From the NCBI GenBank assembly GCA_002279765.1, contig NCCR01000088.1, positions 6,634-28,993 on the forward strand: a stretch of DNA of 22,360 nt, read 5' to 3'. Source of the DNA: Verrucomicrobia bacterium 12-59-8 (GTDB taxonomy: Bacteria > Verrucomicrobiota > Verrucomicrobiae > Verrucomicrobiales > Verrucomicrobiaceae). A program made the translations under genes and the position numbers. Under the pieces are notes generated by a model. It saw nothing but the letters and a program-made list of their open reading frames with translations, was not told the DNA's origin and did no database searches. This document shows positions 16,183-22,360 of the stretch, piece after piece. Numbering within the stretch: the first letter of the stretch is position 1; each line of letters starts with the position of its first letter.

Positions 16183-18342
16183 TCAGCTGTAGCTGCTTAC
16201 ACCATCGACGATTACTTGGTCCTCCAGTCCATAAGCCCATGCGGCACCTACTGCGGCGAGAACGTTAGGAACATTGAAGCTAAAATGGCCGGTAAGCGGC
16301 ATGGCCACCTCACTTAGCGCACAGAGACGGCGGGCTGTGTCACCTTCGGCAAGATAAACCTCGTCATCCTGCACGAAGACTGCGCGCCCACCTTTCGCCC
16401 GATGGGCGATGACCACAGGATTATCCGCCATGTGTGAGAAGAACAGCACGCTGCAAAGGCAGTGCTGTGACTCTGCCATGCCAGCTACGAAAACATCATC
16501 GGCATTGAGCACAGCAGTCCCCTCCGGCAGCACGACATCCACCACACAGCGCTTCACCTTGGTCATTTGCTCCATGGTGTCGATGTAGCCCAGCCCGAGA
16601 TGCTCAGTCCCTACATTGAGTACGACGCCGATCTGGCAACGGTCATACCCAAGTCCCTCAAGAAGAATTGACTCAGCGCTGCTCTCACAGATGGCTATCT
16701 CTGTCCACGGATGCAGCAATACTCCGTACGTGCCGCTGGTGCGGTCACCATTTTTCGTGGTGGCAAAGCGTTCGCCAAACTGCAGCCCACCGCTGTGACA
16801 CACACCGAGAAATTTTCCGGTGGCTTTCATCAGATGCGCCAGCAGCCGGGTAGTGGTGGTCTTGCCATGGGTGCCGGTGATGCCAATCACAGGAATGCGG
16901 CCGTCTTTCCCGGCAGCAAACATCATGTTGATGATCGCTTCGCCAACGGGCCGCACCTCACCCGTGGCAGGCCTCAGGTGCATGATGAGCCCCGGGCTGG
17001 CATTCAATTCCACAACGGCACCGCCCTGGTCTTCGAGAGGTTTGCTGATGTCCGTACACACCACGTCCACCCCGCAGATGTCCAGCCCCGCCACCTGCGC
17101 GGCGATGGTGACGTGTTCACGGTTGCGCGGATGCACCAAGCCGGTCACCTCAGTGGACCAGTTGGCAAAACGCGAGATCAGAACCCGCTCTCCGTCATTG
17201 GGAATCGAATCCGGCAGGTAGTCCTGCTTCTCCAATTCAGAGAGAATTGCAGGATCCCATTCTTCCGTGTCAATTTTGGACCATGGGCAGAAGTCACTCA
17301 CGCCGCGCAGCGGATTGGTGTTCAGTTGGGTGTCCACCAGCGTAGCAATCGTATCGGTGCCAGTGCCGGTGATGACCGCATGGTCACCACGGCTTGCCGC
17401 GATCAGTTCCCCGCCGACGACGAGCAGACGGTGATCATTGCCTGGAATGAAGCGCTCCACCATCACCCCATCACCTTCCGTTGCGGCGGTTTGGAACGCG
17501 CTCTCCACCTGCTCGCGCGTGGTGAGGTTGATGAACACGCCGCGCCCATGGTTCGCATCCTGCGGTTTCACCACCACGGGAGTGCCGATGTCCTCCGCCG
17601 CCTCCCAGGCGTCGTCGGGATTGGCAACGACACGTCCTTCAGGCACGGGCACCCCTGCTTTGCTTAACAAGGTACGTGTCAGATCCTTGTCCTGCACAAT
17701 GTGCTCTGCGATGGCTCCGGTGCGATCAGTTTCCGCCGTCCAGATGCGGCGCTGATTCACCCCCTGCCCTAGCTGAACCAGACTGCGGCCCTCCCGGAGC
17801 CGCCGCCATGGAATGCCGCGTTTTGCAGCAGCGGCGATGATGGCGTTCGTACTTGGCCCGAGTGCGTTGCGGTCCACCACACGCTTCATGCGCGCCACGG
17901 CGTCATCGATGTCGTACGCTTTGCCAGCATACCCTGCCAGAAGGATCTCGCGCGCCTCACGCATGCAGGCTTCAGCCACGACCTCATCTAGATATTCGAT
18001 GACCACTTTATACAGGCCCTCCACGCAGGTCTCCCGCGCCTTGCCAAAGCCGACAGTATGTCCGGCCAAGGTCTGAAGTTCCAGAGTCACATGCTCCAGA
18101 ATGTGCCCAGGCCAAGTGCCGGTGTCGAGCCGCTGAAAAAATCCCCCGCGCTCGCCAATGCTGCAGCGGTGCTCGATCATGCCGGGGAACCACGTTTTGA
18201 GCTGCTCGCTAAAACCGGGCACGATGTCGGATGAGGTGTCTTTGAGCCCGCCCAGGTCCACCCAGGCTTCCAGCACGGGATCGTTCGTCCAGATGTTGGG
18301 TCCGCGGAGAAAGTGGATTTCACGAATGTCGAGGTCGGTCAT
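16183..18342 (-). CDS. Short cyanophycin synthetase homologue lacking the Mur C-terminal domain
   Basis: This 719-residue protein aligns with CphA from its first residues (FLRGPNIW at 11-18) through the N-terminal domain (HILEHVTLELQ, 80-90). The ATP-grasp half has VVKPQDANHGRGV (257-269) and ELNASPGLIMH (445-455). The Mur middle domain has P-loop GITGTHGKTTTTR (487-499). It stops at VDGVSSYS, the point that precedes NxGRFN in the long enzyme, so about 150 residues (the Mur C-terminal domain with DYGHN and GDRRD) are absent. Motifs also differ: ESSAESILL (553-561) replaces ETARGGILR, and NWSTEVTG replaces NLSTGGT. It may be a CphA2-like enzyme, which in cyanobacteria joins beta-Asp-Arg dipeptides, or a CphA-prime subunit paired with the long enzyme. 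It converges on the broken acyltransferase, eight bases away. Confidence 0.88.
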   Translation of the reverse strand: MTDLDIREIHFLRGPNIWTNDPVLEAWVDLGGLKDTSSDIVPGFSEQLKTWFPGMIEHRCSIGERGGFFQRLDTGTWPGHILEHVTLELQTLAGHTVGFGKARETCVEGLYKVVIEYLDEVVAEACMREAREILLAGYAGKAYDIDDAVARMKRVVDRNALGPSTNAIIAAAAKRGIPWRRLREGRSLVQLGQGVNQRRIWTAETDRTGAIAEHIVQDKDLTRTLLSKAGVPVPEGRVVANPDDAWEAAEDIGTPVVVKPQDANHGRGVFINLTTREQVESAFQTAATEGDGVMVERFIPGNDHRLLVVGGELIAASRGDHAVITGTGTDTIATLVDTQLNTNPLRGVSDFCPWSKIDTEEWDPAILSELEKQDYLPDSIPNDGERVLISRFANWSTEVTGLVHPRNREHVTIAAQVAGLDICGVDVVCTDISKPLEDQGGAVVELNASPGLIMHLRPATGEVRPVGEAIINMMFAAGKDGRIPVIGITGTHGKTTTTRLLAHLMKATGKFLGVCHSGGLQFGERFATTKNGDRTSGTYGVLLHPWTEIAICESSAESILLEGLGYDRCQIGVVLNVGTEHLGLGYIDTMEQMTKVKRCVVDVVLPEGTAVLNADDVFVAGMAESQHCLCSVLFFSHMADNPVVIAHRAKGGRAVFVQDDEVYLAEGDTARRLCALSEVAMPLTGHFSFNVPNVLAAVGAAWAYGLEDQVIVDGVSSYS

Positions 18343-18372
18343 GGAGCGCCGATGTTACGTGTGAGTCTGCGG

Positions 18373-18431
18373 GTGGCAAGAACTCGCCACTGGCAGTTCA
18401 CGCTTTTGGTTTGTGCCGGATCGGCGGCACA
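18373..18431. promoter_or_regulatory. Two inverted repeats in the divergent region between the short synthetase and the MBL gene
   Basis: The 131-base gap holds GTGGC(8)GCCAC at 18373-18390 and TGTGCCG(6)CGGCACA at 18412-18431, the latter with perfect seven-base arms. Neither has a T-run, so they are not intrinsic terminators. Placed between two divergent starts they could be operators or part of the 5' leader of the MBL mRNA. No known regulator consensus is recognised. Confidence 0.35.
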
Positions 18432-18473
18432 TACCTCTTGCCTTCGCTGTCAGAACGCCTTGAATCGTTTCCC

Positions 18474-19298
18474 ATGCTGCTCCCCCTCGAAGACCTGTTC
18501 AATGATGTGATCGCCAAGTCCATGCGTGGCCAGGGCATCAGTGATGCCGACCTCGCCGCCCGCTCCGGTGTCAGCGTAGCGGACATTGCTGAAGCCAAGG
18601 CCGGCAAGGTGGATGACCTTGTGCTGCGCAAAATCGCCCCCCACCTCCAGCTCGAAGGCTTGTCGCTGGTGGCCCTGGCACACAGTGAATGGCGTCCGCT
18701 CCCCGTGAATGTGACCGGTTTGGAACAGTTTAACACTACGTACCACGACATGACGGTAAACGCGTATCTCGTCTGGGATACAGAAACAAAAAACGCTGTG
18801 GCTTTCGACACCGGGGCGGATGCATCCCCCATGATCAACTTTATTCAGAAAAAAGGCCTCAATCTCAGCCTGATCTTCCTCACGCACACGCATCCAGATC
18901 ACATCCTCGATCTCGCGAAATTGTCCGCCGATGGGGCCGTCACCACCTTTGTGCATGAGAAGGAATCCTGCCCCGGCGCGAAAACCTTCAAGCTCAGCGA
19001 CACTGAATCGTGGGAATCCGGTGGGCTGCGCATCGAGCCACGCAGCACCTGGGGCCACTCGAAGGGCGGCATCACTTATCTCGTCAACGGCTTGAAGCAC
19101 CCCATCGCCATCGTGGGAGACGCCGTATTCGCCTCCAGCATGGGCGGTGGCGTGGTTTCATACGCCGACGCTCTTGCCACCAACAGGAAGGAAATCTTCA
19201 CCCTGCCAGACAACACGGTGCTCTGCCCCGGCCACGGCCCCATGACGACCGTCGGTGAAGAAAAAGCCCACAATCCGTTTTATCCCGAGTTTAAATAA
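18474..19298 (+). CDS. Metallo-beta-lactamase-fold hydrolase with HTH-like N-terminal domain
   Basis: This protein has 274 residues. Residues ~17-65 look like a small helix-turn-helix or helical domain (LAARSGVSVADIAEAKAGK). From about 80 a metallo-beta-lactamase fold follows with the full set of metal ligands: HTHPDH at 138-143, H195 in WGHSKGG, D216 in VGDAVF, and H254 in CPGHGP. The pattern is nearest to glyoxalase II-like hydrolases, which cleave thioesters such as hydroxyacyl-glutathione; the substrate is not known. I chose the ATG at 18474. An in-frame TTG at 18411 would add 21 residues of no family likeness and would start inside the inverted repeat. The dehydrogenase follows 22 bases later on the same strand, so the two are probably one transcript. 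The gene is divergent from the short synthetase. Confidence 0.88.
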   Translation: MLLPLEDLFNDVIAKSMRGQGISDADLAARSGVSVADIAEAKAGKVDDLVLRKIAPHLQLEGLSLVALAHSEWRPLPVNVTGLEQFNTTYHDMTVNAYLVWDTETKNAVAFDTGADASPMINFIQKKGLNLSLIFLTHTHPDHILDLAKLSADGAVTTFVHEKESCPGAKTFKLSDTESWESGGLRIEPRSTWGHSKGGITYLVNGLKHPIAIVGDAVFASSMGGGVVSYADALATNRKEIFTLPDNTVLCPGHGPMTTVGEEKAHNPFYPEFK

Positions 19299-19320
19299 AT
19301 CCCAACCAGCCCAACCCATC

Positions 19321-20205
19321 ATGTCTCAAACCGTTGCTTTCGTCGGAGTCGGTAAAATGGGGGCCAACATGGTCCGCCGCCTCAAAGATTGTGGATACGT
19401 CGTCAGCGCCGTGCTTGATGTGAATACCCAAGCCGCCGCTGATCTGGCCACTGAGCTAGGCTGCAAGGCCTGCACCAAGCTCGCCGACGTCACCGCCGCC
19501 GCCGATGTCATTTTCACCGTCGTCACCAACGATGCGTCTATGCGCGGTATCTTCCTCGGCAGTGAGGATAGCCTGCTCACGAACGCCAGAGGCAAAATCT
19601 TCGTCAACTGCGCAACGCTGTCTCCAGCGATCCACCGCGAAGTGTATGCTGCTGCGGCTGCGGTCGGCGCTCACAGTCTCGAAGCCAGCATGGCCTCCTC
19701 CATCAGTCATGCCCGTGAGGGGAAGCTCTACCTCATGCTTGCCGGTGACGAAGCCACCTACCAAAAAGTGCAGACAATGATCGAGCAGATGAGCATGAAC
19801 CGCCGTTTCGTCGGAGGTCCGGGCAGTGCTGCCGAAGTCAAAGCCCTCGTCAACATGGTCATGAACATCAACACCGCCGGTCTTGCCGAAGGCTTGGGTC
19901 TCGCAGATGCACTCGGTCACGATCTGAGCATGATCCGCGAGGTCTTCAGCCAGACCGGGGCCAATTCACGCGTGCTGGAAACCGACAGCGCCGACATGGT
20001 GGCCCGCGAGCACGACTGCTGGTTCTCCGCTGAGCACGCCGCCAAGGACAGCGGTATCGCCGCCGATGTAGCAAAGACCGTCGGCCTGAACCTGCCACTC
20101 AACGACGCGACCAAGGCGCAGTATGAGAAGATGGTCGCGCTAGGTCTCGGAGATCTCGACAAATCGGGCGTCGCCGAACTCACGTTCAAAGGACGGCACG
20201 GGTAG
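19321..20205 (+). CDS. NAD(P)-dependent oxidoreductase of the 3-hydroxyisobutyrate dehydrogenase family
   Basis: This 294-residue beta-hydroxyacid dehydrogenase has the cofactor motif GVGKMG at 9-14, and an aspartate (D33) at the end of the second strand, which hints at NAD+ preference. The catalytic lysine is K174 with N178 following (AAEVKALVN), and the all-helical C-terminal domain has GLAEGLGLA. The family's substrate loop, usually DAPVSGG, reads EASMASSIS (121-129), so the substrate may differ from hydroxyisobutyrate, tartronate semialdehyde or gamma-hydroxybutyrate. I chose the ATG at 19321, just before the Rossmann fold; the frame opens 22 codons earlier inside the MBL gene. Co-transcription with the MBL hydrolase suggests a shared short-chain acid or aldehyde pathway, which is inference. 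Confidence 0.9.
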   Translation: MSQTVAFVGVGKMGANMVRRLKDCGYVVSAVLDVNTQAAADLATELGCKACTKLADVTAAADVIFTVVTNDASMRGIFLGSEDSLLTNARGKIFVNCATLSPAIHREVYAAAAAVGAHSLEASMASSISHAREGKLYLMLAGDEATYQKVQTMIEQMSMNRRFVGGPGSAAEVKALVNMVMNINTAGLAEGLGLADALGHDLSMIREVFSQTGANSRVLETDSADMVAREHDCWFSAEHAAKDSGIAADVAKTVGLNLPLNDATKAQYEKMVALGLGDLDKSGVAELTFKGRHG

Positions 20206-20231
20206 TCTGGCACCGACGTCGCAGCGCCCAC

Positions 20232-21485
20232 TTAGCCGTTCAGACAGCTTTTTACCACATCCATGCTGGCGGCAAACTTGGCCATCACGAAGTCTCGCGC
20301 CTTGTCAGCCTTGGCCTTCGAACCAGCAGGATCTTGGGCCATGGCCAGCACCGTGGCAGCAACCCGTTCCAGTTCATCCTCCTTGTCGAGATCGAAGAGC
20401 CATTCGTTCAAACCGATGTCACGCCACATGTAGCCTTTGCTCGTCTGCTCGGCCCAGCGGCAGACAATGGCGGGGATGCCGTTGCCGATGCACATGATCG
20501 GGCTGTGCATCTCATGACCAAACAACCCCGCACTGCGGCGGTAGGTGCTGAGAGCCTCATCGGTGAGCCAATAGTTTTCGCGCCAAACCACGCGCGCCTT
20601 CACGTCCTCCGGCAGCTTGTCGTAAAGCATGTCCTTGCCGATTTGCATCTGCGTCTTGTCCTCCGGGCAGAGTAGAATTTTGAGATCGGTGTTTTTGATC
20701 ACGCTGATGATGGCATCCAGCAGCGGCTTGCCGTCATGGTCTTTCATCGCCTCGTTGCGGGCATGTTTCATCTCATCCACCGCCGCATGCTTCTCTGGCA
20801 ACGTCCAGTAAGGCGTGTTGCGCATGCGCGGGATGCAGCAGAGGAATTTGCCCCGTTCCAGCCCGTGCTCTTTTAGGTATGCCTCGGCTTTCGCATCGTC
20901 CTTCAAGTCCACCGCGAAGGCACCATCGGGACCGAGATCCATACGCGGACAGGTGCAGCCCATTTTCTTCGCCAGTTCCAATGAGACCGAGTCACGGAAA
21001 TAGACGAACTTCGCGCCGCTAAGGACGTCGATGGTTTGCACCGGCTGCTTGGTCTTATCCTTGATGATCCTTGGATTCTGCTGGCCTGAGAACGTGATGC
21101 CATACACGCCGTAGGGCTTGCCCGTGGCCTCGCTCCATTTCACCACATCCGCCTGCGCCACCAGCGAGGGGCCGGAGCCGTGGAGCAGGAAGTCACATTC
21201 CTCGAAGGACTTCCTCACCTCCTCTCCTTGTATCACCTTCACTTTGGGAAATCGCGCCGCCAGCATCTCTCCCACTCCGTTGTCCAGCTTGCTCGGCCAC
21301 AGCCGCACCTCCACATCCGGCAGATGCTTTTCCAGCAGCGCCAGCACACCCGGAGTGTGTCCGATGTCGCCAATGTTCACCGTCTGCCACGAGGAGCGCA
21401 GGATGAGGCGCTTCGGCATTTCAGCAGCGATGGCAGAGATGAATGGCAATGCGGCGGCGGAGCGGATGAAGTGGCGGCGGTTCAT
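20232..21485 (-). CDS. Polysaccharide pyruvyl transferase family protein with Tat-type signal
   Basis: This 417-residue protein begins MNRRHFIRSAAALPF, a twin-arginine signal (RRHFIR, then a hydrophobic stretch ending near AIAA at 20), so export in folded form is predicted. After it the protein follows the polysaccharide pyruvyl transferase fold (PF04230): NIGDIGHTPGVLALL at 36-50, LLHGSGPSL, a FRDSVSLELAKKMG segment, and GHEMHSPIMCIGNGIPAIV near the C-terminus. Characterised members move pyruvate from phosphoenolpyruvate to sugars of cell-surface polymers, a cytoplasmic reaction. The Tat signal makes a periplasmic role, perhaps a different glycan or nucleotide-sugar activity, possible. It converges with the dehydrogenase (26 bases between stops) and diverges from the lipoprotein gene. 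Confidence 0.82.
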   Translation of the reverse strand: MNRRHFIRSAAALPFISAIAAEMPKRLILRSSWQTVNIGDIGHTPGVLALLEKHLPDVEVRLWPSKLDNGVGEMLAARFPKVKVIQGEEVRKSFEECDFLLHGSGPSLVAQADVVKWSEATGKPYGVYGITFSGQQNPRIIKDKTKQPVQTIDVLSGAKFVYFRDSVSLELAKKMGCTCPRMDLGPDGAFAVDLKDDAKAEAYLKEHGLERGKFLCCIPRMRNTPYWTLPEKHAAVDEMKHARNEAMKDHDGKPLLDAIISVIKNTDLKILLCPEDKTQMQIGKDMLYDKLPEDVKARVVWRENYWLTDEALSTYRRSAGLFGHEMHSPIMCIGNGIPAIVCRWAEQTSKGYMWRDIGLNEWLFDLDKEDELERVAATVLAMAQDPAGSKAKADKARDFVMAKFAASMDVVKSCLNG

Positions 21486-21541
21486 GGTTGATTGTTTTAG
21501 CGCAAAGCTCGGCAGGCATGCAACTCCTCAAAAAATGCGCA

Positions 21542-21577
21542 GGACTGCGTATTGCATGCAACACAATACCGCAGTCC
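21542..21577. repeat. Strong inverted repeat in the leader of the lipoprotein cytochrome gene
   Basis: GGACTGCGTATTG (21542-21554) pairs with CAATACCGCAGTCC (21564-21577) with one bulged C and a nine-base loop. A ten-base palindrome TTGCATGCAA (21552-21561) overlaps the left arm and loop. The repeat ends nine bases before the ATG at 21587 and sits in the 101-base gap between divergent genes. It could be an operator, an mRNA hairpin covering the ribosome site, or a mobile short repeat. No T-run follows, so it is not an obvious terminator. Confidence 0.7.
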
Positions 21578-21586
21578 AGTCCTGCC

Positions 21587-22048
21587 ATGAACATCCACCA
21601 CTTCACCAGCCTGCTCTGCGTCCTCGCCCTCGGGGCCTGCACCACGCCACCCAATCCGGAAACCAAACCGATGGGCGAGAATGTGCTGAGCCAAGATGCG
21701 ATCCATGCTGCCAAGACCGGCCCTGTCGAATTCACGGCGCACGTGAAGCCAGTGCTGGAGGCCAAATGCGTGATGTGCCACAACCGCAAAGCTCTGCCAG
21801 GGCACATGAGTCTCGAAAATCGCACGGAGGCCATGCGCTCGGGTGCGCTGGGTGCCTACATCGTGCCGGGGCATCCTGAGAGCAGCCTGCTGGTGGCGAA
21901 TGTGAAGTCCGCCCATCAAAAGGTCAGCGTCATGCCGGCTGTGGGCGAGCGTTTGACGCCGGATGAATATGCGATCCTGACCAAGTGGGTCAAAGAGGGT
22001 GCACAGTGGCCTGCGGGCACGGCTGGCACATTGAAGATCATTCGTTGA
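21587..22048 (+). CDS. Lipoprotein with single c-type haem motif (planctomycete-type cytochrome C-like)
   Basis: This 153-residue protein starts with a lipoprotein signal peptide: hydrophobic FTSLLCVLALG and lipobox LGAC with C18. A proline-rich spacer follows, then one haem-attachment motif CVMCH (61-65). The surrounding text (FTAHVKPVLEAKCVMCHN, then LLVANV, SVMPAVGERLT and AILTKWVKEGAQWP) is typical of the small cytochrome C-like domain common in planctomycetes and verrucomicrobia. M117 is a plausible second haem ligand. It would be anchored to a membrane, facing the periplasm, and serve in electron transfer. I chose the ATG at 21587 because it gives a normal signal peptide. The frame continues 33 codons upstream across the inverted repeat with no signal-like character. 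Confidence 0.87.
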   Translation: MNIHHFTSLLCVLALGACTTPPNPETKPMGENVLSQDAIHAAKTGPVEFTAHVKPVLEAKCVMCHNRKALPGHMSLENRTEAMRSGALGAYIVPGHPESSLLVANVKSAHQKVSVMPAVGERLTPDEYAILTKWVKEGAQWPAGTAGTLKIIR

Positions 22049-22052
22049 ATCA

Positions 22053-22074
22053 GAATTTCCGATCTTCGGCATTC
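22053..22074 (+). other. Weak stem-loop after the lipoprotein cytochrome gene
   Basis: CCGA (22059-22062) and TCGG (22066-22069) pair around TCT, and outer GAAT (22053-22056) can pair with ATTC (22071-22074). It begins five bases after the stop codon. It has no U-tract, so any terminator role is doubtful; it may be part of the CGAA/TTCG-rich intergenic repeat type also seen at 6970. Confidence 0.3.
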
Positions 22075-22119
22075 GCAATTCGTCTTGGCCCCTCGGAGCG
22101 GTCATGCTCTACTGGCCGC

Positions 22120-22360
22120 ATGTCAGACCATCGCGCCCTCATTTCGAATCCCGCAGACCTGAAGCCCTCCACCGCCTGGAACGAAACGGTCTGGGCCTAC
22201 ACAAGCGAGGAGGAACTCGTGGATCATACCACGAAGGCCCGCCTCTGCGTGGCCACCCTGCTGCCGTTCAAGGACAAGAAGCCCGACTGGGATGGCTTCA
22301 CCAAGAGCGTGCGCTGGATGCAGCAATGCGCCGCGCACTATGGCGTGGAGATGGTCTTCG
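22120..22360 (+). CDS. Partial gene, possibly an aldolase/dihydrodipicolinate-synthase-like (beta/alpha)8 protein
   Basis: The first 80 codons are present; the frame runs off the right edge without a stop. The text begins MSDHRALISNPADLKPS and continues with ARLCVATLLPFKDKKPDWDG and KSVRWMQQCAAHYGVEMVF. A strand ending ATLLPF followed by a polar loop, an aspartate, a helix, and another strand is the opening layout of DHDPS-type aldolase barrels (compare VTPF in DHDPS). I do not recognise the exact family, and the catalytic residues would lie outside the window. No signal peptide is seen. The ATG at 22120 lies 71 bases after the lipoprotein stop; there is no clear ribosome site. Confidence 0.5.
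   Translation, partial: MSDHRALISNPADLKPSTAWNETVWAYTSEEELVDHTTKARLCVATLLPFKDKKPDWDGFTKSVRWMQQCAAHYGVEMVF

Noticed and set aside
16711..17667. Plus-strand ORF of 318 codons opposite the short CphA
   Set aside because: It is a shadow of the conserved ATP-grasp region, with no ribosome site or family resemblance.
20206..20231. Bidirectional terminator between the dehydrogenase and the Tat-signal gene
   Set aside because: Only an eight-base palindrome CGACGTCG is present, with no long stem and no T-run, so I did not call a terminator.
21488..21586. Upstream extension of the lipoprotein cytochrome frame
   Set aside because: The extra 33 codons cross the inverted repeat and would bury the lipoprotein signal peptide inside the protein.
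1..22360. CRISPR arrays, tRNA/rRNA genes, insertion sequences, prophage or integrase genes
   Set aside because: Reading both strands I saw no regularly spaced repeats, no cloverleaf-like T-loop sequences, no transposase or integrase motifs and no terminal inverted repeats with target duplications.

Overview
The window is GC-rich, densely coded bacterial chromosome. No intergenic gap exceeds about 135 bp, and I saw no tRNA, rRNA, CRISPR array or insertion sequence. The gene mix suggests a member of the Verrucomicrobiota, perhaps Prosthecobacter/Verrucomicrobium-like. The hints are a Tat-type polysaccharide-pyruvyl-transferase-family protein, a small lipoprotein cytochrome of planctomycete/verrucomicrobial style, a DUF5009-type membrane acyltransferase, and few strong Shine-Dalgarno sites. 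The assignment is inference from family resemblance, not from a marker gene.

Left part (1-9519). A Kef-type cation/proton antiporter cut by the left edge is followed by a complete DNA polymerase I (polA). A minus-strand run then follows. Read in its own direction it is plsY, gpsA (ATGA overlap), an RlmI/RlmK-like SAM methyltransferase, an OppB-like and an OppC-like permease (8-base overlap), then an antitoxin-toxin pair with its own promoter. PlsY and GpsA work in consecutive steps: GpsA makes glycerol-3-phosphate and PlsY acylates it.

Central part (9594-18342). This is a cyanophycin-type locus. A full-length cyanophycin synthetase (ATP-grasp plus Mur-ligase halves) is transcribed leftward. 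Divergent from it are an ABC exporter-type protein with an extra N-terminal domain, a DUF1854 protein translationally coupled to it, and a membrane acyltransferase gene broken by an internal deletion and frame change at a small perfect hairpin. A second, shorter cyanophycin synthetase homologue, lacking the Mur C-terminal domain and with altered active-site motifs, converges on the broken gene. The ABC protein and DUF1854 families are known companions of cyanophycin synthetases; what they do there is unclear. No cyanophycinase or isoaspartyl dipeptidase gene is in the window.

Right part (18343-22360). Divergent from the short synthetase is a probable two-gene unit: a metallo-beta-lactamase-fold hydrolase with an HTH-like N-terminus, then a 3-hydroxyisobutyrate-dehydrogenase-family oxidoreductase. 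After these come a Tat-signal pyruvyl-transferase-like protein on the minus strand and, divergent from it across a strong inverted repeat, a lipoprotein with one CxxCH haem motif. The last gene is cut by the right edge and may be an aldolase/dihydrodipicolinate-synthase-like protein.
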